Shown here one piece after another: positions 1-5,164 of a stretch of DNA of 6,292 nt. The first letter of the stretch is position 1. Every line of letters starts with the position of its first letter. The position numbers and the translations under genes were made by a program. The notes below the pieces were generated by a model. It was not told the DNA's origin, did not search any database, and saw only the letters and a list, made by a program, of their open reading frames with translations. The stretch comes from CAJGCS01 sp045589955 (GTDB taxonomy: Bacteria > Bacillota_I > Bacilli_A > ML615J-28 > CAG-313): assembly GCA_045589955.1 (NCBI GenBank), contig JAZNQD010000051.1, positions 1-6,292 of the forward strand, read 5' to 3'.

Positions 1-59
1 AAAAGCCCATCCCCCCCCATCAAAACCCCGTAGGGGTGGCAGAGCACTTTCGAACTTTC
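1..59. repeat. 59-bp direct repeat, copy 1 (possibly cut by window edge)
   Basis: This segment is identical to 346-404 over 59 bases. Identity ends at base 60 (A here, G at 405). Because the copy begins at the first base of the window, the repeat may extend further left. It contains a run of eight C (11-18) and the palindrome CCCC-GTA-GGGG (26-36, with A25/T37 also pairing), and ends in the ACTTTC motif series. The two copies bracket the 9-bp array, so recombination between them could remove or amplify the segment in between. Confidence 0.95.
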
Positions 60-77
60 AAAACTTTCAAAACTCGC
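46..77. repeat. Short ACTTTC tandem series
   Basis: ACTTTC occurs at 46, 54 and 63, and a variant (ACTCGC) at 72, a spacing of 8-9 bases. The right-hand copy at 391-416 starts the same way (391, 399) but then diverges to ACTTCGC. The number and sequence of units after the 59-bp repeat therefore differ between the two copies, as expected for a slippage-prone tandem tract. On the minus strand it reads as KVLKVLKV, which is an artefact of the periodicity. Confidence 0.7.
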
Positions 78-85
78 GTAGCGAG
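73..85. repeat. Triloop palindrome CTCGC-GTA-GCGAG
   Basis: A perfect 5-bp inverted repeat around a GTA centre. It is followed by an A-rich spacer (GAGAAAAAAA) and the first 9-bp unit (90-98). It shares the GTA centre with the palindromes at 26-36, 301-311 and 371-381. Confidence 0.7.
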
Positions 86-115
86 AAAAAAATCTGTGTA
101 CATCAGACGAGCGAT

Positions 116-130
116 TTTGACAAAGTCAAA
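116..130. repeat. Triloop palindrome TTTGAC-AAA-GTCAAA
   Basis: A perfect 6-bp inverted repeat with an AAA centre. It is flanked on both sides by the same hexamer GAGCGA (109-114 and 131-136), so the palindrome sits inside a small direct repeat. It lies between the first 9-bp unit and the main array. Confidence 0.7.
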
Positions 131-191
131 GAGCGAATCGAAATAAGAAATATTTATCAGTGTTATCTGAGTAATCTGTGGGAGAAAAAAA

Positions 192-206
192 TACTCCGAA
201 GGAGTA
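192..206. repeat. Triloop palindrome TACTCC-GAA-GGAGTA
   Basis: A perfect 6-bp inverted repeat with a GAA centre, placed between the two contiguous groups of 9-bp units (154-180 and 207-233). It falls in step with the 18-bp rhythm of the array. Confidence 0.7.
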
Positions 207-300
207 AATTCCGTGATCTCGGTGTATTCCGTGAGAGAAAAAATACACCGTGAGCGAAAAAACATCCGTGTGCGGTGTGCATATTGTAACAATCTCAAAG

Positions 301-311
301 TCCCGTAGGGA
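301..311. repeat. Triloop palindrome TCCC-GTA-GGGA
   Basis: A 4-bp inverted repeat with a GTA centre. It is a one-base-pair variant of CCCC-GTA-GGGG in the 59-bp repeats. It begins a GC-rich block that also contains the hairpin at 326-343. Confidence 0.65.
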
Positions 312-325
312 CGTCAGAACATAGA

Positions 326-343
326 CGGGGGTGTAAACCCCCG
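326..343. repeat. GC-rich hairpin with GTAA tetraloop
   Basis: CGGGGGT (326-332) and ACCCCCG (337-343) pair perfectly over 7 bp around a GTAA loop, a GNRA tetraloop if transcribed in the plus sense. It is the strongest short stem in the repeat island. It sits three bases before the second copy of the 59-bp repeat. There is no T-run on either side, so it is not a typical intrinsic terminator. Confidence 0.75.
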
Positions 344-345
344 GT

Positions 346-404
346 AAAAGCCCATCCCCCCCCATCAAAACCCCGTAGGGGTGGCAGAGCACTTTCGAAC
401 TTTC
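346..404. repeat. 59-bp direct repeat, copy 2
   Basis: A perfect copy of 1-59, including the eight-C run (356-363) and the CCCC-GTA-GGGG palindrome (371-381). It is followed by ACTTCGC-type repeats to about 418, and then by the terminator of the lipoprotein gene, so the repeat island abuts the 3' end of that transcription unit. Confidence 0.95.
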
Positions 405-425
405 GCAACTTCGCAATACACAAAA

Positions 426-457
426 CAGACACCCCAAAAAAAATTATGGGATGTCTG
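426..457 (-). terminator. Hairpin terminator of the 149-residue lipoprotein gene
   Basis: On the minus strand CAGACATCCCA (457-447) pairs with TGGGGTGTCTG (436-426) over 11 bp, with one T-G wobble and a 10-base loop. TTTTG follows (425-421). The hairpin begins 33 bases after the stop codon of the lipoprotein gene. The T-run is short, so efficiency is uncertain. Both stem arms are identical to those of the hairpin at 1270-1299, and only the loop differs. Confidence 0.75.
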
Positions 458-490
458 CCTGAGTGAAATTTATCTATAGAGTGAAATTAA

Positions 491-940
491 TTATTTTTTT
501 AGCGATTCTATATATTCGTCGGTAATGCTAAATATATATGTATCTACATCTGCAACATTATATTTATTTATAAGGTATGAATCATCTAAATAATGATCTC
601 TATGATAGTTGTTTAAGAAGATAGGACTATTTTGTGAGTTATTATCTAAAATATAGTCAACACCATCAATTTTTAATTTAAATTTGCAAGATTCAGGTTC
701 GCGCTTAAGATAATCAACGAATGAAGAATGCATATCGTTGAGTTCCATTCGCGAATAAGGTTCCAGTCTAAAGAATGATGAATAAGTAGAGTCTAGCGAT
801 ATAGAAAGGTATATATTATCTAAAGTTGCATTTTCGATATAATATTTATCAACTTTTAGGTAATTCATTTCTCTATCACAAGAAGAGAATAGCACTGTTA
901 TTGTGCATACAAGAATAAAAAATAAATTAAATTTTTTCAT
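491..940 (-). CDS. Small predicted lipoprotein, function unknown
   Basis: This 149-residue protein starts with a lipoprotein signal peptide: two lysines, a hydrophobic stretch (about residues 4-18) and a lipobox FSSC with the acylated cysteine at Cys21. The acidic residues right after the cysteine (CDRE) would fit a Bacteroidota surface-export signal, though this is only suggestive. The mature part is about 128 residues, rich in Tyr, Asp, Asn and Ser, with alternating hydrophobic patterns suggestive of beta strands (IENATLDNIYLSI, FKLKIDGVDYIL, TYIFSI) and no further membrane segment. I recognise no catalytic motif. The ATG at 940-938 is the natural start because the signal peptide begins there; no Shine-Dalgarno is visible, as is usual in this phylum. 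It lies 12 bases downstream of the remnant at 953-1119, probably on the same transcript, and ends at a hairpin terminator. It is likely anchored in the outer or inner membrane; no role can be named. Confidence 0.85.
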   Translation of the reverse strand: MKKFNLFFILVCTITVLFSSCDREMNYLKVDKYYIENATLDNIYLSISLDSTYSSFFRLEPYSRMELNDMHSSFVDYLKREPESCKFKLKIDGVDYILDNNSQNSPIFLNNYHRDHYLDDSYLINKYNVADVDTYIFSITDEYIESLKK

Positions 941-952
941 AATAATATAACT

Positions 953-1119
953 TTAGTGTTTATAATTAATATTTATTTGTAGACCTGCAGAGTTAGAGAT
1001 GTTACATCTTAAATAGTCCAATATAAAAAAATAAGAACCATTAATTGTCATACATTACTTGAACAAGCACTAAGTTGAATTGCTAGCAAAGTTAGTAATA
1101 AAAATTTAAATATTTTCAT
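953..1119 (-). pseudogene. Short lipoprotein ORF, apparently frameshifted
   Basis: From ATG at 1119-1117 the minus strand reads a convincing lipoprotein signal peptide (MKIFKFLLL..., lipobox LSAC, Cys at residue 19, then SSNV) and stops at TGA 1050-1048 after 23 residues. A second frame is open from 1054 to TAA at 955-953. It gives 33 residues beginning CMTINGSYFFILDYL and ending NYKH. The two frames overlap by a few bases, so one inserted base (or two lost) near 1050-1054 would explain the break and a single lipoprotein of about 55 residues would result. The second part resembles, loosely, the start of the mature region of the neighbouring 149-residue lipoprotein (N-I-S-N-S-A-G-L-Q-I-N-I against I-E-N-A-T-L-D-N-I-Y-L-S-I), so a degraded paralogue is possible. 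Alternatives are a true 23-residue mini-lipoprotein or a sequencing error. Confidence 0.55.
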
Positions 1120-1269
1120 CACGTTAGTCATTTTTAAGTTAATAATAATCATTTAATTATAAAATTTATTTTTATTTAATTTTGTTGATTAAAGTTAAAT
1201 GAATGGTGTAGGAATCACAGTGTGATAATTTGTAAATGAATGAATTTATATCAGTGATTTTATACGAAA
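1120..1269. other. AT-rich leader with palindrome ATCACAGTGTGAT
   Basis: This interval separates the terminator of the 494-residue protein gene from the lipoprotein ORFs and must hold their promoter if they are not read through from upstream. The best -7-like match on the minus strand is TAACTTTA at 1197-1190, one base off TAnnTTTG, with no good -33 partner. A perfect 13-bp palindrome, ATCACAGTGTGAT (1214-1226), lies upstream of it and could be a regulator site. No gene on either strand is supported; the plus-strand frame from 1236 is a shadow. Confidence 0.35.
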
Positions 1270-1299
1270 CAGACACCCCAAAATATTATGGGATGTCTG
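1270..1299 (-). terminator. Hairpin terminator of the 494-residue protein gene
   Basis: On the minus strand CAGACATCCCA (1299-1289) pairs with TGGGGTGTCTG (1280-1270) over 11 bp with one wobble and an 8-base loop, then TTTCG. It starts about 41 bases after the stop codon at 1341. The two stem arms match those at 426-457 base for base, and the loop ends share the same bases too, so the two hairpins are copies of one element. Confidence 0.75.
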
Positions 1300-1340
1300 C
1301 TTGTATTAATTATGTAAATATTGGTTTTTATGCGACTGAG

Positions 1341-2825
1341 TTATTCAATATTTTCCACTTCGATGCCCATCATGTTGTATGTTTTGCCATCGCGGATGAT
1401 GAACACTTGACCATCGCGTAAGATTTTTTGAATGGCAGTAGTAGTCGGAGCAGTGATTGTTTCGATGTCGGTTTTAGTTTCGTTGATGTAGCAATTTTCT
1501 ATTTCGTCTAATTCGTTGTTGTGCACAGGTTTGAATTGCAATTCGTTAGCATCATCAAATGCACAAATCATAAAGTTCACTCCGCCGCCAGTGATGCCAT
1601 CGTAAGAGCGGCTGTACCAGCCATTTTCAGAGCCAAAGCGTTCGTAATAAACGATTTCAGAGCCATTGTCTAATGTGGCAATATACTTATTATATTTTGT
1701 GCCATTTAAATCTTCAATCACTTCAATAGCTTTGATAGTCAATTCAACCTCTTCGATTTGATTTTTTGCGCTTTGCAATGATTTTAAAGTAGTTATTTTG
1801 TCGCCCACCGAACAAGCAAAGTCATAAACCAAATATTCTTTATCGCCGACATACGCCCATACTTTTTCAGTTTCGGCATCTTCGCGAATAAGTCCAATTA
1901 ATTCATAATCAGCCAACTCGTCGTCGGTAGATTGCCAAAGTTTTTTGTATGTTACATCATTGATAATAGAGTCGCCTTCAAACTTTTGTTTGATAGTTTT
2001 GTAATTTACCGAGTTTGAGCCATCCAACTGAGCATTGCGATTGACAACATTCCAACTATAACCCTCAACCACCATAGGTTTGTAATATATAGCTGAAGCT
2101 CCTTTGTTTAGGCATTTACACTTAGAACCAAATTGTTTTTGTGTTTCATCATCCATTTTATATAGCAATTCTCCATCTCGGCTAGCGCAAACTGCAAACA
2201 GTTCATAAATACAAATAGGGAGAGCCCAAGGCTTTATTAATGCAGTATATGCACTTGAGTTGTATCCATATTCTCCGTTCGCAACGCAACCAATGCCCTC
2301 AATGTATTCAAATCCAGAATTAAAAGTCCATTTTTTGTATTCTTTGCCATCCAACAAAGTTATCATAGATACTTTTGTTACTGTTATTTTTCCAAGTGGA
2401 GTTTTTTGGGGTTTTTCAATACCATCACATAAAAAACTACCGTCATCATAAAAATCCGTGACAATACAACTTTCCGATGAATAGCAATAAACATAATTAA
2501 GTTTTTGTAGCGACTCTCCAACTTCTAAAGTCCAATCGTATAATACTAAATCTTTTTCATAAAAGGAACTATATACTAAAACTTGGTTGTTCTCTTCACG
2601 CAATAAAAAACCTTCAAAAAGCACATAAGCTTTGCCATTTATTATTGTGTCAATTTCACTTGGTACTTCTTTATAAGAATAAATTTTAGTACATCCACCG
2701 CTGTGTTGATACATTGTGCGTTTCAATCCAGCCAAAGTAGGGAATAATTCTTTCGAAAGTTGTTCTTGTGAAAATATGTGTAAGCTAATCGCTAAACAAC
2801 ATATAAAAAATAATATTCGTCTCAT
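1341..2825 (-). CDS. Exported protein with two repeated domains, unknown function
   Basis: The 494-residue product has a cleavable signal peptide (RR, hydrophobic core to about residue 17, then FSQ; cleavage near residue 20), so it is exported. I see an internal duplication. Residues about 57-190 (ING-KAYVLFEG..LLREENNQVLVY..LVLYDWTLEVGES..EYKKWTF..GFEYIEGIG) parallel residues about 283-425 (IND-VTYKKLW..GLIREDAETEKVWAY..LVYDFACSVGDK..KYNKYIA..SEIVYYERFGS). This Bacteroidota-type beta-rich pattern carries no catalytic motif that I know. The N-terminal half is Cys-rich (Cys45, 114, 120, 133, 180, 205, 213, 236, 238), which could give disulfides outside the cell. The end (IQKILRDGQVFIIRDGKTYN, then MMGIEVENIE) resembles a short C-terminal motif I recall in secreted Bacteroidales proteins, possibly sorting-related. 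It has its own strong promoter just upstream and a terminator downstream, so it is likely monocistronic. Function is unknown; adhesion or surface structure is a guess. Confidence 0.85.
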   Translation of the reverse strand: MRRILFFICCLAISLHIFSQEQLSKELFPTLAGLKRTMYQHSGGCTKIYSYKEVPSEIDTIINGKAYVLFEGFLLREENNQVLVYSSFYEKDLVLYDWTLEVGESLQKLNYVYCYSSESCIVTDFYDDGSFLCDGIEKPQKTPLGKITVTKVSMITLLDGKEYKKWTFNSGFEYIEGIGCVANGEYGYNSSAYTALIKPWALPICIYELFAVCASRDGELLYKMDDETQKQFGSKCKCLNKGASAIYYKPMVVEGYSWNVVNRNAQLDGSNSVNYKTIKQKFEGDSIINDVTYKKLWQSTDDELADYELIGLIREDAETEKVWAYVGDKEYLVYDFACSVGDKITTLKSLQSAKNQIEEVELTIKAIEVIEDLNGTKYNKYIATLDNGSEIVYYERFGSENGWYSRSYDGITGGGVNFMICAFDDANELQFKPVHNNELDEIENCYINETKTDIETITAPTTTAIQKILRDGQVFIIRDGKTYNMMGIEVENIE

Positions 2826-2852
2826 AGCTATAAAATTAATGGTTACTGAATA

Positions 2853-2886
2853 TGTTGCAAAGGTACAAAAAAAATGTAATGCAACA
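2853..2886. promoter_or_regulatory. Nested inverted repeat over the promoter
   Basis: TGTTGCA (2853-2859) and TGCAACA (2880-2886) are perfect 7-bp inverted arms. Inside them TACA (2864-2867) and TGTA (2875-2878) form a second pair around a run of A. The outer arms straddle the -7 box on one side and the -33 box on the other, so a dimeric regulator or a DNA/RNA hairpin here would affect initiation. It also lies shortly after the stop of the upstream protease gene and might act as a weak terminator for it. Confidence 0.4.
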
Positions 2887-2888
2887 AA
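2858..2888 (-). promoter_or_regulatory. Bacteroidota-type promoter for the 494-residue protein gene
   Basis: The minus strand has TTTG (2888-2885), a 19-base spacer, then TACCTTTG (2865-2858) followed by C, a full match to the Bacteroidota primary-sigma consensus TTTG / TAnnTTTG. Transcription would begin roughly at 2848-2853, leaving a leader of about 25 bases before the ATG at 2825. It sits in the 77-base gap after the protease gene, so the 494-residue protein can be expressed independently of that operon. Confidence 0.85.
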
Positions 2889-2902
2889 GGATTAGTTAAT
2901 CA

Positions 2903-5161
2903 TTAGTGAATATATAATTCGCCGCCATCTTCCATAGATAAATAATTGATTATTACAATTCCTCCATTAATTACTTCAAGTGAGCCTGTCGGTGTAATTT
3001 TTACTTGCCATACAGAAGGTGGGTTTGCTGGTGCATCAATTTCAGGAATCGATGTGGTTGTATTATTTGTTTGCATTATATTGTCTGCAAAGTTTGGCAT
3101 CCCACCAATCTTTGTTCTTGTACATCCTGCTATAACCTTATGAATGTCAATTGTTCCACCTGTTAAGTGACAATCTTTTTTTATGACATATGGAATATAA
3201 TTATCTTTTGTTATAACAATGGTATACTCAGCAGGAACATTGTTGAAGGTTGTAGATGAAACATTTGTATGTGTTGAATAATATTCTTCATCATTGCCGA
3301 TATTATTACTTAATGTAATTGTACAATTATCAATGCCATTAGTATTAATTGTAAGATTAGAGCCATTGTATTCTAATGTTATATTTTCAAATTTATTTGG
3401 AGTTGTTGTGTAAATTGGTAATTCTGCATCTCCCATAGCATTATTAGCCAAAATAATCCAACGCCAAATATCATTAGAATTTTGTGATAAATAGTTTAAT
3501 TTTGTTAATTTTACAATTTCTGAAAAATTATTAGAGATGTTAGAAAATAGTGTTTCAAAAAATTTAGCACTTAGTTCAAAGGAGCATCCTAATGAATTAA
3601 AATCATGAATTCCCCATGCTTCACGTGAACTACCTAAGTAAGCGACAGCTCCACCAGTAGTATGTCGAATAAAAGCTTCACTTAAACAAGGTTCAGCTTC
3701 ATCAAAGGCATTTGTACTACATGACATCGTGACTACAATCGTTGGATAGGAATTAGTTAAGAGTCTCACGTTGCTTGCATAGAAACTACTATTATTTTCA
3801 ATCCTCCATTGAATAGGTCCTCCATGAGTTGCAAAATGTAAAAAATTATAATTGCTATTTAATTGAGTAATAATATTTTCTCTTGATAAATTATAATTTG
3901 CTCCACCAGGAAAATCTGTGCCAGTATCATAAAAACGAGTAATATTTCCATTCCAATGAGGCGAGATATGGTTATTAATAAAAATATCACTTTTAAGATG
4001 AGCGTCACTATAATAGGGAGTTATGGTGTCGTAATTCCATAATTTTTGTGCGCACACTAACATAGATGGATTTGAGATAGGAGGTTTTAGTTCGTAATTT
4101 AGTAATTTTTCAGTGTATATATTTATATGTTGATTTGTTCTTATTGGTAAACGTGATATGTTTATTACTTGATTTAAGGATATGTTGTCGTCTTTTTCAC
4201 CTGGTATTCCATTATTGTTTGTATCCCAATTAAATGCGCCATTAAAACTTCCATAAAAAATATCAGAAGGAATGTTTTTGATTGTTGAACCAATAGACAT
4301 ATTTATATAAAATATTGGTATAATAGTTTCATCACCACCGAGTAGCACCCATTTTAATCCACGATTATCATAATAATCTTTAATACATTGTTTTATTTTT
4401 AGTTGAGGAGATTCTCCTGTGTAATTAGAATAAATTTCACTAAGAGTGATGATTTTTGTATATACACCTTTTTGAGTTTTCCAAATGCGTAAAGGTTCAA
4501 AACTATTTTTCAAACTATCAGCTGTAATAATTAAATAATCAATATTCTGAATAGTAGATTTTGACGATTTTTTAGAATAGTATAAATCTACATCATTTGG
4601 GTTATGTACAATTCGTTTGATTACAGAGCTTTGAGTTGGAATGTTATTGCTAATTTCATCATCAGTTAATTCAATATTTATACTTATCTGATTAATAAAC
4701 GACAATAACCCATTTGTTGCGTTATATAAAAAAGGAGTAATGACAAAATTAACATAATTATAGTGATCTATTGTTGCTATACCACCATATCGAACAACAG
4801 AATCGGGATAGATTTTTAACTCATAAGAACAAGGCATGTCTGGATAGTAATTTCCATCAGTTGGATGCATCATTGGCATAGCTTTTAGTTCGATGTTAGT
4901 TTGCCAATTTGTTAAGGTATAAGTAACAGAATAGTTACTTACCTTTTTGTTGGGAGGCAATAAAATTTTCTTAACACATGATGGTAGTATTGGGTCACAA
5001 GTATTACTTATGGCATCAAAATTTATAGGATGATTTATCATGTGTTTGCCATTATTTTCTATAATAGAGAAATCGGATATAGAAAATTCAAAATTATATG
5101 TCTGTGAATAAGATGTATTTATAAACAGACATATCAGTAAAAATAAAAACGTCCGTTTCAT
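2903..5161 (-). CDS. Gingipain-like C25 family cysteine protease, secreted
   Basis: The 752-residue protein is laid out like gingipains: signal peptide (1-20, ending SYSQ), pro-domain (about 21-200, with the typical DPILPSCVKKILLPPNKKV segment), catalytic domain (about 206-585), Ig-like domain (about 591-665, ending VPAEYTIVITKDNYIPYV) and an 87-residue tail. Catalytic marks are visible: IDYLIITADSL, WKTQKGVYTKIIT, WVLLGGDETIIP, an Asp/Asn-rich likely calcium loop (DTNNNGIPGEKDD) followed by ISRLPI, His446 in HFATHGGP and Cys481 in TMSCSTNAFDEAEPC, then GGAVAYLGSSREAWG and NNAMGDAELPIY. The His-to-Cys spacing (35) is close to that of RgpB (33). It should be an active surface or secreted endopeptidase; arginine or lysine specificity cannot be read here. 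The tail (GSLEVINGGIVIINY, GGELYIH) is not the usual type-A sorting domain, an oddity it shares with the T9SS sortase PorU, which is much longer. It starts three bases after the stop of the S74 gene. Confidence 0.9.
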   Translation of the reverse strand: MKRTFLFLLICLFINTSYSQTYNFEFSISDFSIIENNGKHMINHPINFDAISNTCDPILPSCVKKILLPPNKKVSNYSVTYTLTNWQTNIELKAMPMMHPTDGNYYPDMPCSYELKIYPDSVVRYGGIATIDHYNYVNFVITPFLYNATNGLLSFINQISINIELTDDEISNNIPTQSSVIKRIVHNPNDVDLYYSKKSSKSTIQNIDYLIITADSLKNSFEPLRIWKTQKGVYTKIITLSEIYSNYTGESPQLKIKQCIKDYYDNRGLKWVLLGGDETIIPIFYINMSIGSTIKNIPSDIFYGSFNGAFNWDTNNNGIPGEKDDNISLNQVINISRLPIRTNQHINIYTEKLLNYELKPPISNPSMLVCAQKLWNYDTITPYYSDAHLKSDIFINNHISPHWNGNITRFYDTGTDFPGGANYNLSRENIITQLNSNYNFLHFATHGGPIQWRIENNSSFYASNVRLLTNSYPTIVVTMSCSTNAFDEAEPCLSEAFIRHTTGGAVAYLGSSREAWGIHDFNSLGCSFELSAKFFETLFSNISNNFSEIVKLTKLNYLSQNSNDIWRWIILANNAMGDAELPIYTTTPNKFENITLEYNGSNLTINTNGIDNCTITLSNNIGNDEEYYSTHTNVSSTTFNNVPAEYTIVITKDNYIPYVIKKDCHLTGGTIDIHKVIAGCTRTKIGGMPNFADNIMQTNNTTTSIPEIDAPANPPSVWQVKITPTGSLEVINGGIVIINYLSMEDGGELYIH

Positions 5162-5164
5162 AGC

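Larger units (their letters stand above)
90..279. repeat. Degenerate 9-bp periodic repeat array with A-rich spacers
   Basis: Nine-base units of the type WWATCYGTG / WATTCCGTG recur in register. There is one at 90-98 (AAATCTGTG). Three are contiguous at 154-180 (TTATCAGTG, TTATCTGAG, TAATCTGTG), and three more are contiguous at 207-233 (AATTCCGTG, ATCTCGGTG, TATTCCGTG). Single units follow at 244-252 (TACACCGTG) and 262-270 (ACATCCGTG), with a weak one at 271-279. Units or groups are separated by spacers of about 9-10 bases ending in a run of A (181-190, 234-243, 253-261). CCGTG at 211, 229, 248 and 266 gives an 18-19 bp super-period. Function is unknown. Confidence 0.8.
1..425. other. Gene-free intergenic repeat island
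   Basis: This stretch holds no believable gene. It is built from short repeated modules: a 59-bp direct repeat at both ends, ACTTTC-type 8-9 bp repeats, a 9-bp periodic array, A-rich spacers and small perfect palindromes. The minus-strand frames that stay open across it give low-complexity peptides with a three-residue rhythm (TEY-TEI-TEF, QITQIT, KVLKVLKV). A 9-bp repeat read in any frame produces exactly this. From memory, similar text is scattered between genes in many Bacteroidota genomes and is often mis-annotated as hypothetical proteins; I could not verify this. No tRNA, transposase or integration site was seen. Confidence 0.75.

Noticed and set aside
90..279. CRISPR array
   Set aside because: Units are only 9 bp and degenerate, spacers are short and A-rich, and no cas gene is present.
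20..437. Two minus-strand open frames across the repeat island (92 and 103 residues)
   Set aside because: They are read from 9-bp periodic repeats and the 59-bp repeat, give repetitive peptides (TEYTEITEF, KVLKVLKV), overlap each other in different frames, and have no signal peptide or domain pattern.
1087..1094. TAACTTTG promoter -7 box on the minus strand
   Set aside because: It matches TAnnTTTG but lies inside the signal-peptide codons of the mini-lipoprotein and has no TTTG at the -33 distance; chance is likely in this AT-rich DNA.
1214..1226. CRP-type binding site
   Set aside because: A CRP site has TGTGA before TCACA with a 6-base gap; here the order is reversed with a 1-base centre.
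1236..1421. Plus-strand 61-residue open frame
   Set aside because: It crosses the terminator hairpin and the 3' end of the convincing 494-residue minus-strand gene; it is a shadow.
2260..3143. Plus-strand frames of about 63-65 residues (2260-2451, 2946-3143)
   Set aside because: They lie antisense inside the exported protein gene and the protease gene and show no independent features.
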